Shown here: one piece after another, positions 19,690-29,156 of the stretch
Position numbering within the stretch: the stretch's first letter is position 1
How the letters are laid out: every line of letters begins with the position of its first letter
Translations under genes and position numbers: made by a program
The notes under the pieces: generated by a model
What the model was told of the DNA's origin: nothing
Seen by the model: the letters and a program-made list of their open reading frames with translations, nothing else
Databases searched by the model: none
Assembly (NCBI RefSeq): GCF_002295065.1
Contig: NZ_NSGG01000008.1
Span: 62,001-126,000, forward strand
Direction of reading: 5' to 3'
Length of the DNA stretch: 64,000 bases
Source of the DNA: Mesorhizobium sp. WSM3859
GTDB taxonomy: Bacteria; Pseudomonadota; Alphaproteobacteria; Rhizobiales; Rhizobiaceae

Positions 19690-21018
19690 CTAGTGCAGAT
19701 CGGTGACGTGCCCCGAAACAGGGGGATTGTGGGGCTGGAACATCCTGCCCCGCTCGGCGATCAGGATCATCAGCAAGGCCGCGACCGAGACGCTGCAGAA
19801 GCCGGCGGCCAGAGGCGTGACCGTGCCGTTATAGGCCTGGCCGATCGCCGCGCCGATCAGAGCACCGAGAAAAGTCTGCATGAAGCCCAGGATGGATGCC
19901 GCCGTGCCGGCGAGTTCGCCGAGCGGCTCCATGGCCAGAGCGTTGAAATTCGCGCCCAGCCCGCCGAATGGCAGCATCGCGCCGGCAAAGAAGGTGACGA
20001 AGAGCCAGAGCGGCATCTGCATCTCCAGCGAGACCACCAGCCAGGCAAGGCTGATGCACAGGAAGATGAGTAGCGCGCCCTGCGACAGGCGGCGCATGCC
20101 AATTTGGCCGACCAGCCGCGAATTGAGATAGTTGGAGAAGGCAAGCACGCCTGCGACGCCGGCGAAGATCAGCGGGAACAATTCGCCGACATGGAAGATG
20201 TCGATGTAGATCTGCTGCGCCGAACTGATGAAGCCGAACATGGCGGCGAAGATGAACGTGCTGGCAAAGGCATAGCAAAGCGTGAGCCGGTTGGTGAGCA
20301 CGATGCGGAAGCCGCCGAGCACGGATCCTACCGTGAGCGAGCGGCGATATTCGGGATGCAGCGTCTCCGGCAGGCGCAGCAGAGCCCAGGTCGAAACGAT
20401 CAGCGCGCCGATAGCCATGGTGACGAAAATCCAGTGCCAGCTGGCGAACAGCATGACGAACTGGCCGATGCTGGGCGCGATGACCGGGATGGCCATGAAC
20501 ACCATGAAGATCAGCGACATCACCTCGGCCATACGCCGGCCTTCGAACGTGTCGCGCACGATCGAGACGGCGATGACGCGGGTTGCGGCCGCGCCGATGC
20601 CCTGGATGAGACGCCAGGTCAGCAACAGAGCGAAACTGGGCGCCATGGCGGCGGCAGCCGCAGCCACGACATAGACAACCAGGCCAAAGACCAGTGGCGC
20701 GCGGCGTCCGAAGCGATCCGAAATGGGCCCAAAGAAAAGCTGTCCGCCGCCGAAGCCGAGCATATAGGCGGTGATGACATATTGGCGGTGGTTCTCGCTC
20801 TCGACGCCGAGCGAGGCGCCGATCTGCTGCAGCGCCGGCAGCATGATGTCGATGGCCAGGGAGTTGAGCGCCATCAGCGCTGCGCATAGCGCGATGAATT
20901 CCCAGCGCGGAATGGGCAAGCTGCTTGCCCGTTGCGACGCTTCCACCTGCTTGTCCACGGCAAAGTCCGATCTTTCAACGAACAAGCGCCGGCTGGCCGG
21001 CGCGCTGGTTCGTCTCAT
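19690..21018 (-). CDS. Bcr/CflA family drug efflux MFS transporter
   Basis: 442 residues with 12 predicted membrane helices starting after a 36-residue cytoplasmic tail. The motif QLFFGPISDRFGRR between helices 2 and 3 is the MFS loop signature, and MLPALQQIGASLGV with QYVITAYMLGF fits the Bcr/CflA drug:proton antiporter subgroup. It likely exports a small toxic compound across the inner membrane. Single gene, convergent with the inositol phosphatase; no regulator adjacent. An internal Met could give a shorter N-terminal tail. Confidence 0.88.
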   Translation of the reverse strand: MRRTSAPASRRLFVERSDFAVDKQVEASQRASSLPIPRWEFIALCAALMALNSLAIDIMLPALQQIGASLGVESENHRQYVITAYMLGFGGGQLFFGPISDRFGRRAPLVFGLVVYVVAAAAAAMAPSFALLLTWRLIQGIGAAATRVIAVSIVRDTFEGRRMAEVMSLIFMVFMAIPVIAPSIGQFVMLFASWHWIFVTMAIGALIVSTWALLRLPETLHPEYRRSLTVGSVLGGFRIVLTNRLTLCYAFASTFIFAAMFGFISSAQQIYIDIFHVGELFPLIFAGVAGVLAFSNYLNSRLVGQIGMRRLSQGALLIFLCISLAWLVVSLEMQMPLWLFVTFFAGAMLPFGGLGANFNALAMEPLGELAGTAASILGFMQTFLGALIGAAIGQAYNGTVTPLAAGFCSVSVAALLMILIAERGRMFQPHNPPVSGHVTDLH

Positions 21019-21115
21019 CCCCGCGATGCGGGTTCATGATTGCCGAGGTGGGGGCGGCCCCGGGCGATGCCTGCCGGCCGAAGGGTTAGCCTTCGCGCCG
21101 GCGAGCAAGATTGAA

Positions 21116-21451
21116 TCAGGCCGCGCCTTTGACGCTGACGCCCTTTTCGACCAGGAAGTCCTGCAACTCGCCGGCCTGGAACATTTCACGCACGATGTCG
21201 CAACCGCCGACGAATTCGCCCTTCACATAGAGCTGCGGGATGGTCGGCCAGTTGGAATAATCCTTGATGCCCTGGCGCAGTTCGGCCGAGTCGAGCACGT
21301 TGACGCCTTTGTAGTCGGCCCCGATGTAATCGAGGATCTGCACCACCTGGCCGGAAAAGCCGCATTGCGGAAAGCCGGGGGTGCCCTTCATGAAGAGCAC
21401 GACGTCGTTGCTCTTCACTTCATTGTCGATGTAGTCGCTGATGCCGGTCAT
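21116..21451 (-). CDS. grxD: Monothiol glutaredoxin GrxD
   Basis: 111 residues. Monothiol CGFS glutaredoxin: C30-G-F-S33 after KGTPGFPQ, then [18 protein letters not shown], the glutathione-binding cis-Pro and GG region. Carries and transfers [2Fe-2S] clusters, typically with BolA. ATG 21451 has AGGA 7 nt upstream. bolA lies about 250 bp upstream on the same strand, separated by a RIME-like repeat, consistent with joint function. Confidence 0.95.
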   Translation of the reverse strand: MTGISDYIDNEVKSNDVVLFMKGTPGFPQCGFSGQVVQILDYIGADYKGVNVLDSAELRQGIKDYSNWPTIPQLYVKGEFVGGCDIVREMFQAGELQDFLVEKGVSVKGAA

Positions 21452-21585
21452 GGACGATCCTTTCACGCCTGTGGGAGTCAGGCTCGAAGCATGTCCATCA
21501 AATAAACCCATAGGGTGGCTGAAACAAGACGTTAGCCGAGACACTGGCCCAATGGGCAAGGGATAACGCGATTTTGGGCCAAGGC

Positions 21586-21687
21586 TAGAACGGTTCACCG
21601 TATCAAGGTAACGCCGAACCGCTCTATCTCTTTGTTTTACGCAATTCCGGACGGAAAACCGTTACACACTTTTCCTGGAATTGCTCT
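21586..21687. repeat. RIME-like two-hairpin repeat, copy B3
   Basis: Complete copy: TAGAACGGTTCACCG ... GAACCGCTCTA, linker TCTCTTTGTTTTAC, then GCAATTCCGGACGGAAAACC ... GGAATTGCTCT. Between bolA and grxD. Confidence 0.8.
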
Positions 21688-21702
21688 GGGTGGCGATAGC
21701 GC

Positions 21703-21936
21703 TCAGTCCGGGACGCTGGTCTGCAGCGCCAGCGCATGCAGCACGCCGCCCATATTGCCCTTCAATGCGTCATAGACCATCTGGTGCTGCTGGACACGGC
21801 TCTTGCCCCGAAAACTCTCCGCAACAACCTCGGCAGCGTAATGGTCGCCGTCGCCGGCGAGGTCACGGATCGTCACCTTGGCGTCCGGAATGCCTTCCTT
21901 GATCAGTTTTTCGATGTCGTGGGCATCCATTGCCAT
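21703..21936 (-). CDS. bolA: BolA family protein
   Basis: 77 residues. BolA-like fold with the conserved FRGKSRVQQHQMVYDAL helix-turn region containing the His ligand used when BolA binds a CGFS glutaredoxin [2Fe-2S] cluster. The start MAMDAHDIEK at 21936 has AGGA 8 nt upstream; ATG 21930 is possible. Its neighbour grxD is the usual partner, so a role in Fe-S trafficking or iron regulation is likely. Lies downstream of purL and a membrane protein gene. Confidence 0.92.
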   Translation of the reverse strand: MAMDAHDIEKLIKEGIPDAKVTIRDLAGDGDHYAAEVVAESFRGKSRVQQHQMVYDALKGNMGGVLHALALQTSVPD

Positions 21937-22046
21937 GGCAAAATCCTGTCTCGTGCGCGGGCAGCTAGGCAGCACCGGTATGGTCTGACTCGGGAGCCTA
22001 AAGCCTTTCCGGCCCGGATTGAAGCCGTTCCGTCCGTGACAGCGGC

Positions 22047-22601
22047 CTAAGAATTATCCCGCTTCGAATGGACCACGCCGTCTTCAGTGACGTCATCGCG
22101 GGTCGAGAAGGCCCGGCCAAGGCTGAAGGTCAGTATATAGAGCGGGATGTTGATCAGCAGGCCGACGATCGGAAGATAGCTCGTCATTCGCCAGGCGGAC
22201 GAGAAGAAGGGTTGGCCATAGCCGTCGCAGACCAGGGACGAGCCATAGTCCCAAGTCGTTCCGATGATCGCGGCAACGACGAAGAGCTTGATGCAGGTCG
22301 CGACATGCCGTGCCCGCGCCGGCTCCGGGGCGAGCCTGTCCCACAGCACCAGGCAGACGACCGGAACCGCGTAGATCAGGGTCTGCAAGACGAGCATCGG
22401 CAAAGCGGCATTGGCCCCGGCAAGGAACTCGGCGCGGGTTTCCAGCCGTGGGCACACCTCGCTCGAGGTCGTCGACAGCAACAAGAAAACGAACGGGCCG
22501 AGAAACCAGAAGAAGAACAGCGAAGGCCAGAAGACGACTGCGACCAGGGCCCTGGCGGTAAGCCTCGTCAACTGGCCTGGTCCATGAAGCGCGGGAACCA
22601 A
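22047..22601 (-). CDS. Hypothetical integral membrane protein
   Basis: 184 residues, no family recognised. Hydrophobic segments at about 15-42, 65-85, 100-122 and 140-162 suggest four membrane helices; the C-terminal 20 residues are charged. The called start lies 34 bp inside the end of purL; a TTG right at the purL stop is an alternative and would shorten the protein by about 10 residues. The overlap suggests cotranscription with purL. Confidence 0.65.
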   Translation of the reverse strand: MVPALHGPGQLTRLTARALVAVVFWPSLFFFWFLGPFVFLLLSTTSSEVCPRLETRAEFLAGANAALPMLVLQTLIYAVPVVCLVLWDRLAPEPARARHVATCIKLFVVAAIIGTTWDYGSSLVCDGYGQPFFSSAWRMTSYLPIVGLLINIPLYILTFSLGRAFSTRDDVTEDGVVHSKRDNS

Positions 22602-24799
22602 CCTTCATGGGCAGCCTTCAACTCGCTCACCGGGATCGCACGGGCGTCGCCGAGTTTCAGCGTGCTGCCGCCCGTGGTGCCGATCCAGGGCGCGAAGATG
22701 CCAAGCTTCTCCTGCTCCTGGCGGATCCGGTCCCATTCGCCGCTTTGAGGGTCGATCGACAGCGTCAGCAGGTAGCGGCCCTGGTCTTCGCCGAACCAGA
22801 CTGGAATCGGGTCGGTGCCGGTCAGCCCCGGGATGGTGGCGCCAACGCCGGAGGCCATCGCCATTTCCGCCAGTGCTATCGCCAGGCCGCCGTCCGAAAC
22901 GTCGTGCGCGGCGGTGACGATGCCGGACGAGATCAGCGAGCGCACATGGTCGCCGACGCGCTTTTCATGCGCGAGGTCGATCGGCGGCGGCGGACCGTCG
23001 GCGCGGCCATGGATGTCGCGCATATAGATGGACTGGCCGAGATGGCTGCCCCAGCTCGGTGGCGCGCCGACCAGCACGATCATCTGGTCTTCGGCGGCAA
23101 AGCCGATGCGCGCCATCTTCGACCAGTCTACGATCAGCCCGACGCCGCCGATGGTCGGCGTCGGCAGGATGCCGCGGCCATTGGTTTCGTTGTAGAGCGA
23201 GACATTGCCGGAGACGATCGGGAAGCCCAGCGCCCGGCAGGCATCGCCGATGCCCTTAACGGCGCCGACGAACTGGCCCATGATCTCGGGCCGCTCCGGA
23301 TTGCCGAAATTGAGGTTGTCGGTGGCGGCGAGCGGCAGCGCGCCGGTGGCGGTCAGGTTGCGCCAGCATTCGGCCACGGCCTGCTTGCCGCCTTCGTAAG
23401 GGTCGGCCTCGCAGTAGCGCGGCGTGACGTCGGAAGAGAAGGCGAGCGCCTTGGTCGGATGGCCTTCGACACGCACCACGCCGGCATCGCCGCCAGGAAG
23501 CTGCAGCGAATTGCCCTGGATCAGCGTGTCGTACTGCTCCCACACCCAGCGGCGCGAGGAGAGGTCCGGCCCACCCAGCATCTTGAGCAGCGCGTCGGCG
23601 ATATCCGCCTTCGGCGCATCATTCGCTGCCAGTGGTGCCGGCTTCTTCGCCTCGACCCAGGGACGGTCATATTCCGGCGCCTGGTCGCCCAGTTCCTTGA
23701 TCGGAAGGTTGGCGACTTCGTCGCCCTGGTGGATGACACGGAAGCGCAGGTCGTCGGTGGTCTTGCCGACAATGGCGAAGTCGAGCCCCCATTTGCGGAA
23801 GATCGCTTCGGCTTCCTCTTCCTTCTCGGGGCGCAGCACCATCAGCATGCGCTCCTGGCTTTCCGACAGCATCATCTCATAGGCGCTCATGCGCTCCTCG
23901 CGCACCGGCACCTTGTCGAGGTCGAGCTCGATGCCGAGATCGCCCTTGGCGCCCATCTCGACGGCCGAGCAGGTCAGGCCGGCCGCGCCCATGTCCTGGA
24001 TGGCGATGACGGCGCCCGACGCCATCAGCTCGAGGCAGGCTTCCAGCAGGCATTTTTCGGTGAAGGGATCCCCGACCTGCACGGTCGGGCGCTTCTCCTC
24101 GATCTTGTCGTCGAACTCGGCCGAGGCCATGGTGGCGCCGCCGACGCCGTCGCGTCCAGTCTTGGCGCCGAGATAGACGACCGGCAAGCCGACGCCCTTG
24201 GCCTGCGACAGGAAGATGGCATTGGTCTTGGCAAGGCCAGCCGCAAAGGCGTTGACCAGGATGTTGCCGTTGTAGCGGGCGTCGAAATTGACCTCGCCGC
24301 CGACGGTCGGCACACCGAATGAATTGCCGTAACCGCCGACGCCGGAAACCACGCCGGCGACCAGATGCCGGGTCTTGGGATGGTCCGGCGCGCCGAAGCG
24401 CAGCGCGTTCATCGCCGCGACCGGCCGCGCGCCCATGGTGAAGACGTCGCGCAGGATGCCGCCGACGCCGGTCGCCGCGCCCTGATAGGGCTCGATGTAG
24501 GAGGGATGGTTGTGGCTCTCCATCTTGAAGACGACGCAGTCGCCGTCGCCGATGTCGACCACGCCGGCATTCTCGCCTGGACCCTGGATGACTTGCGGCC
24601 CGGTCGTCGGCAGGGTGCGCAGCCATTTCTTGGACGACTTGTAGGAGCAGTGCTCGTTCCACATCGCCGAGAAGATGCCGAGCTCGGTGAAGCTCGGCTC
24701 GCGGCCAACCAGATCCAGGATGCGCTGGTATTCGTCGGGCTTCAGTCCATGCGCGGCGACGAGCTCGGGGGTGATCGGCACGGAATTGGAAATGGTCAT
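22568..24799 (-). CDS. purL: Phosphoribosylformylglycinamidine synthase II
   Basis: 743 residues, the small PurL form that works with PurS and PurQ. It makes FGAM from FGAR, ATP and glutamine-derived ammonia in purine synthesis. Visible: [13 protein letters not shown] near residue 48, the ATP/Mg motifs [12 protein letters not shown] and [12 protein letters not shown], the second-half repeat [11 protein letters not shown] and [14 protein letters not shown] 24799 was chosen over an upstream in-frame ATG because family N-termini begin near MTISN. purQ and purS lie upstream at 27.9-29.7 kb. Confidence 0.98.
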   Translation of the reverse strand: MTISNSVPITPELVAAHGLKPDEYQRILDLVGREPSFTELGIFSAMWNEHCSYKSSKKWLRTLPTTGPQVIQGPGENAGVVDIGDGDCVVFKMESHNHPSYIEPYQGAATGVGGILRDVFTMGARPVAAMNALRFGAPDHPKTRHLVAGVVSGVGGYGNSFGVPTVGGEVNFDARYNGNILVNAFAAGLAKTNAIFLSQAKGVGLPVVYLGAKTGRDGVGGATMASAEFDDKIEEKRPTVQVGDPFTEKCLLEACLELMASGAVIAIQDMGAAGLTCSAVEMGAKGDLGIELDLDKVPVREERMSAYEMMLSESQERMLMVLRPEKEEEAEAIFRKWGLDFAIVGKTTDDLRFRVIHQGDEVANLPIKELGDQAPEYDRPWVEAKKPAPLAANDAPKADIADALLKMLGGPDLSSRRWVWEQYDTLIQGNSLQLPGGDAGVVRVEGHPTKALAFSSDVTPRYCEADPYEGGKQAVAECWRNLTATGALPLAATDNLNFGNPERPEIMGQFVGAVKGIGDACRALGFPIVSGNVSLYNETNGRGILPTPTIGGVGLIVDWSKMARIGFAAEDQMIVLVGAPPSWGSHLGQSIYMRDIHGRADGPPPPIDLAHEKRVGDHVRSLISSGIVTAAHDVSDGGLAIALAEMAMASGVGATIPGLTGTDPIPVWFGEDQGRYLLTLSIDPQSGEWDRIRQEQEKLGIFAPWIGTTGGSTLKLGDARAIPVSELKAAHEGWFPRFMDQAS

Positions 24800-24946
24800 G
24801 AGCGGCGATTTTTGTCCGTGGGAGAGGGGAGGTTCTTTGAGTCTCGTCTTATCGCAAGCTTTCGCGCGATACACCCCCACCAGATAGGGAAAACGCCGGA
24901 AAACTGCCACTCCGGTGACGCTTAGGGTCGGGGCTTTCAGGCTTGA

Positions 24947-26353
24947 TCAGGAAAAACTGTCGTAACCGGCGCGGCCTTCGTCGAGCAGGCGGCGGATGAC
25001 GGCGACGCCGCCGGCGACATCCTTGCTTTGCCGCGGTTGCGATACGCCGAAGCGCACGCCGTGAAAGACCTGCTCGGAGCGTCCGGCCTTGAACTCGTCC
25101 TCGTCGTCGATAAGCACGCCTTGCGCCAGGCAGGCGTTCTTAAAGGTGCCGGACAGCCAGGGGTCCGGCAAGGTCAGCCAGACGAAGGGCACGTTGTCCC
25201 TTGCCTTGAAGTCGAACCCCGCCAGCACGTCGCGCACGACAGCGAGGCGCGCCTGGATTTCGGCAATGCAGCGCTTACGGATATCGCCCGCCTGGCCGGA
25301 CATCACCAGCCGCGTGCCGACCTCGGCCAGCAGGAAGGGCAGGCCGCCGGTCATCATCTTGTGCGCGACACGGATGCGGTGGCGGTAGGCCGGCGCGCAG
25401 GAAAGCCAGCCGCCGCGCACCCCGGCGGCGACCGACTTCGAAAGGCCGCCGGCGACAATGGTGCGCTCGGGCGCATATTCGGCCAGCAGCGGTGTCGGGT
25501 CGTCGGTGAGCTCGCCGTAAAGGTCGTCCTCGATCAGCGCGACGTTGTACTCGCGCGCAATCTTTGCGATCGCCTGGCGTCGCTCCGCCGACAGCGTCAC
25601 CAGCGTTGGATTCTTCGCGGTCGGCATCAGGAACATCACCTTTGGATGTTTCTGCGCGCAGACGCGCTCGAAATCATCCGGGTCGATGCCGTTGTCGTCA
25701 GTCGAGACCAGAGCGATGCGTCGCCCGATCAGCCCGGCGCTGCGGGCGATCTGCGAATAGGTGAGGTGCTCGAAGACGACGTAGTCGCCGGGCATGGTCA
25801 GCGCCGCGATCGCCGCCATGACCGCGGCATGCGTGCCCAGCGTCGGCACGATCGAATCGGGCGAGGGGCGGAAGGAATTGCGCGCCAGCCAGCGGCTGCC
25901 CGCCTCATACCAGCGTTCGGGAAAATCACGCGTGTAGCTCGAAATATCGTACGGATGTTCCTGCGCGGTACGCGCCAGGATATCGGCGATCACCGCGCCC
26001 TGGCCGACATCGGGCGCGGCAGTGCTGTCGAAGCGCAGCTTGCCGCTCGGCGCGTCGATGGGGCGCGTGCCTTGCAAGCCGGGTTCGACGGGCCTTGGGG
26101 CTTCGGCGCGCTGGCCGAGCACATAGGTGCCGCGACCGACCTCGCCGCTCACCAGGCCACGTTCGCGCAGCAGCTGATAGGCCCTGCCGATGGTGCCGAC
26201 GGTCGTGCCGATGTCATAGGCGAGGTCGCGCTGCGGTGGCAGTTTTGCACCGGCATCGATGACGCCCTTGTCGATATCTGACTCAATGCTGTCAGCAAGA
26301 CGCTGGTATAGCGGACCGGAGCCAGAGGAGAGGTCAGGGAGCCAATTTGTCAT
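24947..26353 (-). CDS. MocR/PdxR-type transcriptional regulator
   Basis: 468 residues: N-terminal GntR winged-helix domain (about 12-80, GPLYQRLADSIESDIDKG ... KLPPQRDLAYDIG ... RGLVSGEVGRGTYV) fused to a fold-type I aminotransferase-like domain. The PLP-binding lysine is in GGLSKSVAAG. MocR proteins use PLP or an amine-PLP adduct as effector rather than for catalysis. Divergent from a DUF1127 gene, with an inverted repeat and several ACAAT-type repeats in the 91-bp gap. Target probably that gene, itself, or both; effector unknown. Confidence 0.88.
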   Translation of the reverse strand: MTNWLPDLSSGSGPLYQRLADSIESDIDKGVIDAGAKLPPQRDLAYDIGTTVGTIGRAYQLLRERGLVSGEVGRGTYVLGQRAEAPRPVEPGLQGTRPIDAPSGKLRFDSTAAPDVGQGAVIADILARTAQEHPYDISSYTRDFPERWYEAGSRWLARNSFRPSPDSIVPTLGTHAAVMAAIAALTMPGDYVVFEHLTYSQIARSAGLIGRRIALVSTDDNGIDPDDFERVCAQKHPKVMFLMPTAKNPTLVTLSAERRQAIAKIAREYNVALIEDDLYGELTDDPTPLLAEYAPERTIVAGGLSKSVAAGVRGGWLSCAPAYRHRIRVAHKMMTGGLPFLLAEVGTRLVMSGQAGDIRKRCIAEIQARLAVVRDVLAGFDFKARDNVPFVWLTLPDPWLSGTFKNACLAQGVLIDDEDEFKAGRSEQVFHGVRFGVSQPRQSKDVAGGVAVIRRLLDEGRAGYDSFS

Positions 26354-26377
26354 GGTGACAATTTTCTATATTGCACC
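26354..26377. promoter_or_regulatory. Putative operator for the MocR-type regulator
   Basis: Imperfect inverted repeat GGTGACAAT ... ATTGCACC directly before the regulator start codon in the divergent promoter. Further TACAAT/GACAAT repeats follow to 26470. Confidence 0.4.
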
Positions 26378-26444
26378 GCTCGATGAGTCAATCCATATCG
26401 AGGCGGCGGTTGTAAAGGTACAATCGAGACAAGGCAGAACGACA

Positions 26445-26693
26445 ATGAATACAATTGAGACAATTCGCTACGCTCACCCAGCTTTTGGCGCGCAGACCGA
26501 GCCCTTGGCCCATCGCGGCTTTGTCGGCCGGATGGTGGCTATGCTCCGTTCCATCGCCACGCAGATCGGCCGCATGCTGGAGCGCCGGCGCGGCCGCCTC
26601 GCATTGCTGGAGATGACGGACGAGCAACTCAAGGATATCGGCGTATCGCGCTGCGATGCCCATCGCGAAGGCATCAGGTCGTTCTGGGAGTGA
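26445..26693 (+). CDS. DUF1127 (YjiS-like) small protein
   Basis: 82 residues. The C-terminal half carries the DUF1127 motif: RRRGRLALLEMTDEQLKDIG, followed by VSRCDAHREG. Small DUF1127 proteins in rhizobia bind RNA and affect phosphate, carbon or stress responses; which applies here is unknown. The start at 26445 lies 91 bp from the divergent MocR gene and within a region of repeated ACAAT motifs, so regulation by that protein is likely. A second, weaker DUF1127-like gene is at 46048. Confidence 0.85.
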   Translation: MNTIETIRYAHPAFGAQTEPLAHRGFVGRMVAMLRSIATQIGRMLERRRGRLALLEMTDEQLKDIGVSRCDAHREGIRSFWE

Positions 26694-26698
26694 TGATC

Positions 26699-26793
26699 TA
26701 GTGCGTTTTCACAGAAACGGTGAAACGCACTATCTCCTTGTTTTTGCGCAATTCCGGACGGAAAACAGCTCACACTTTTCCTGGAATTGCTCT
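26699..26793. repeat. RIME-like two-hairpin repeat, copy B4
   Basis: TAGTGCGTTTCACC-type first palindrome (TAGTGCGTTTTCACAG ... GAAACGCACTA), linker CTCCTTGTTTTTGC, then GCAATTCC ... GGAATTGCTCT. It begins 5 bp after the DUF1127 stop and overlaps the stop codon of the convergent membrane gene. Confidence 0.8.
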
Positions 26794-27454
26794 ATCGGCG
26801 GCCCGATTGGACGCGGGTTGCGGGTTTCCCCCGCACCCGGCCGATGCCGTGATCGACTAGCACGGCAAGCACGCTCAATCCGATGAACAGCGCCGTGACG
26901 CCCACAGCCGAAACGGCGACGCTGGCCGAGCCGTTCTTGACGACGTCGAGGAACGGGTAGGGTACTTCGCCAGCGAAGGGCGCGCGGATCAGCGCGTAGG
27001 CGAGGTAGGCGAGCGGATAGATCATCCACCAGGAGATATCGCGCCAGCGCGTCGAGCCATCCGCGCCGGCAATGAGCCACCACAGCACGAAGATCAGCGG
27101 CGTGACATAGTGGAGCAGGATGTCGCATAGCAGGAACAGGCCCTGCGGTTGCCACAGGCCCGACAGGACGGTCGCATAGACGATGAAGACCAGCGTGATG
27201 GCGACCGCGACGCCGGCCCGCATGCGCTGCCCGGCGAAGGCCGGGAACCAGGCATAGCCGGTGGGCGATAGCAGCGAAGCATGCACCATCACAGCGGCGA
27301 TGTTGGTCAAGATGGTGAAGAAGCTGAAAAGAAAGACGATCGAGCCAAGCAGGCTGCGCCCGGCCGCCATCGACGCCGGAATGGTGATCGCGGCTTGCAG
27401 GACGAGCCCGATAAGCCCGATAACCAGTCCCGCCATCTGCAGGAACCGGCTCAT
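26792..27454 (-). CDS. Pr6Pr family membrane protein
   Basis: 220 residues with about six membrane helices, e.g. LVIGLIGLVLQAAITI, SIVFLFSFFTILTNIAAVMV, VAVAITLVFIVYATVLSG, and a conserved LLHYVTPLIFVLWWLI segment. This pattern fits the Pr6Pr family (distantly related to AIG1/FAR-17a six-helix proteins), of unknown function in bacteria. Start ATG 27454, nearly abutting the upstream lipoprotein gene. Ends in the repeat at 26699. Confidence 0.7.
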   Translation of the reverse strand: MSRFLQMAGLVIGLIGLVLQAAITIPASMAAGRSLLGSIVFLFSFFTILTNIAAVMVHASLLSPTGYAWFPAFAGQRMRAGVAVAITLVFIVYATVLSGLWQPQGLFLLCDILLHYVTPLIFVLWWLIAGADGSTRWRDISWWMIYPLAYLAYALIRAPFAGEVPYPFLDVVKNGSASVAVSAVGVTALFIGLSVLAVLVDHGIGRVRGKPATRVQSGRR

Positions 27455-27461
27455 GGCAGGT

Positions 27462-27872
27462 TCACGCGGCAGCCGCGCAGGACGGATTGCCGGCCTGCCA
27501 GCGGGCAATATCGGAGCCGATGCGCGCGCCGAGCGGCTCGTTCATCAGCGGCCCGAACACGTCGACGCGGCTGGAATTGCCCTGCGCCTGCACCACCAGC
27601 AGCGGCTTGCCGCCATAATGCTTGGCGGGCACGAGCAGGAAGCGCGGCGTGCCGCTGTAGGAATTGAGCTCATTGGCCATCTGGTAGGCCTTGAAGGCCG
27701 GATCCTTGCTGGCGATCCAGCATTTATGCGCCGAGATGGCGACCTGTTCCATGGCCAGCAGCGAGGCGCTTTTGCCTGATGGAACCGGCGTCGTCTTAGG
27801 GCTGGATTGGCAGGAAGCCAAGGCAAGCCCGCTGGCGGCCAAGAGAGCAAGGCGAGCAATCGTCGGTCTCAT
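27462..27872 (-). CDS. Putative lipoprotein
   Basis: 136 residues. Signal peptide MRPTIARLALLAASGLALAS followed by the lipobox ALASC with the lipidated Cys at residue 21. The mature part has a pair of Cys (C52, C132) and no recognisable domain. Likely anchored to the inner or outer membrane on the periplasmic side. Located between purQ and the Pr6Pr gene on the same strand; only 7 bp separate it from the latter, so these two may be cotranscribed. Confidence 0.7.
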   Translation of the reverse strand: MRPTIARLALLAASGLALASCQSSPKTTPVPSGKSASLLAMEQVAISAHKCWIASKDPAFKAYQMANELNSYSGTPRFLLVPAKHYGGKPLLVVQAQGNSSRVDVFGPLMNEPLGARIGSDIARWQAGNPSCAAAA

Positions 27873-27910
27873 CGTCAGTCCGCCCCGCGTCCCGATAGGA
27901 TGTTAAAGGA

Positions 27911-28579
27911 TCAAGCCGCGATGCCGAGCGCGCTTTCGAACAGCGCGCGACCGTCATTGCCGCCATGCGCTGCCTCGATCAGGTTTTCGGGGTGCGGCAT
28001 CAGACCGAGCACATTGCCCTTGTCGTTGACGATGCCGGCGATGTCGTTGATCGAGCCGTTGGGGTTGGTGCCTTCCGCGTAGCGGAACACCACCTGGCCT
28101 TCGCCTTCGAGCCGGGCGAGCGTTTCAGCATCGGCGAAATAATTGCCGTCGTGATGCGCTACTGGCGAGCGGATGATCTGTCCCGGCTGGTAGCCGCGGG
28201 TGAACATGGTGTTGGCATTGGCGATCTCAAGCTTGACCTGCCGGCAGACGAATTTCAGTGAGGCGTTGCGCATCAGCGCGCCGGGCAGCAGTCCTGCCTC
28301 GACCAGGATCTGGAAGCCGTTGCAGACGCCGATGAGGGTGACGCCCTTGGCGGCCTTTTCGGCCACCGCCCGCATCACCGGCATGCGCGCCGCGATCGCG
28401 CCGCAGCGCAGATAGTCGCCGAAGGAGAAGCCTCCGGGGATCGCGATCAGGTCGACATCGGGGATTTCGGTGTCGGTCTGCCACACCGTCGCCGGCGCCT
28501 GGCCGGATATCTTGGTCAGCGCCGCGATCATGTCGCGGTCGCGGTTTAGGCCAGGCAGGAGGACGACGGCTGATTTCAT
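27911..28579 (-). CDS. purQ: Phosphoribosylformylglycinamidine synthase, glutaminase subunit
   Basis: 222 residues. Class I glutamine amidotransferase that frees ammonia from glutamine for PurL. The nucleophile is C86 in LIGVCNGFQ; the His/Glu of the triad are in [20 protein letters not shown] is the family marker. Its start overlaps the end of kptA by 4 bp (ATGA), so it is translated from the purS-kptA message. Acts as the PurL-PurQ-PurS complex. Confidence 0.97.
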   Translation of the reverse strand: MKSAVVLLPGLNRDRDMIAALTKISGQAPATVWQTDTEIPDVDLIAIPGGFSFGDYLRCGAIAARMPVMRAVAEKAAKGVTLIGVCNGFQILVEAGLLPGALMRNASLKFVCRQVKLEIANANTMFTRGYQPGQIIRSPVAHHDGNYFADAETLARLEGEGQVVFRYAEGTNPNGSINDIAGIVNDKGNVLGLMPHPENLIEAAHGGNDGRALFESALGIAA

Positions 28580-29127
28580 GGCAGTTCCCGTTCACTGATG
28601 TCACGCAGATACCGGGGCGGCACGCTATCGGTCAACCAGACGCCATTGTCGGAAAGAAAGAAAATCAGCCCATCCCCGGCCATGGCCGCCGAGTCGACCT
28701 GAAGGATAACATCTTTTCCCTTGCGGCGCCGCGCGACGCTGCTAGCGGTCTCGATATCATTCGACAGATGCACATGCTGGCGCGATTGGCTGGTGAGGCC
28801 TTCGCGCAGGATCGCCGGAAGAAATTCTTCCTTGGTGCCATGATAGAGCAACTCCGGTGGCGCGCTCGATGCCAGCCCGAGGTCGATGTCGACGCTGTGG
28901 CCCTGCACGGCGCGGATGCGGCTGCCCTCGATGGCAAACCGCTTCTTAGGGTTCTCCGCGACAACGCGCGCGACATCGGCGGGCGAGGCGCCGAATTTCC
29001 GCTCGATCACCGCGCAGAGCGCACCGAGATCGGCCCAGCCGTTTTTGTCCAGAACAAGCCCCGCTTCCTGCGGCGCATGCCGCAGCACGAGGCTCATGAA
29101 TTTCGAGATCTGCATGTCGTTCGGCAT
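28576..29127 (-). CDS. kptA: RNA 2'-phosphotransferase, KptA/Tpt1 family
   Basis: 183 residues. KptA/Tpt1 removes an internal RNA 2'-phosphate by moving it to NAD, giving ADP-ribose 1'',2''-cyclic phosphate. Winged-helix N-terminus starts [17 protein letters not shown] (the family's S-K-x-L-S-x-x-L-R-H); the NAD site shows [28 protein letters not shown] and [15 protein letters not shown]. Start is ambiguous among GTG 29142, ATG 29127 and ATG 29115. Overlaps purQ by 4 bp, inside the pur gene group, which is odd; see finding. Natural substrates in bacteria are unclear. Confidence 0.9.
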   Translation of the reverse strand: MPNDMQISKFMSLVLRHAPQEAGLVLDKNGWADLGALCAVIERKFGASPADVARVVAENPKKRFAIEGSRIRAVQGHSVDIDLGLASSAPPELLYHGTKEEFLPAILREGLTSQSRQHVHLSNDIETASSVARRRKGKDVILQVDSAAMAGDGLIFFLSDNGVWLTDSVPPRYLRDISERELP

Positions 29128-29156
29128 GAGTTGCAGTTTCACATGCCGAACCAGCG

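Noticed and set aside
21040-21110. GC-rich hairpin downstream of grxD
   Set aside because: Stem is interrupted and no T tract follows on the minus strand.
22607-24322. 571-codon plus-strand open frame opposite purL
   Set aside because: Shadow of purL; peptide is Arg/Ala-rich low-complexity without domains.
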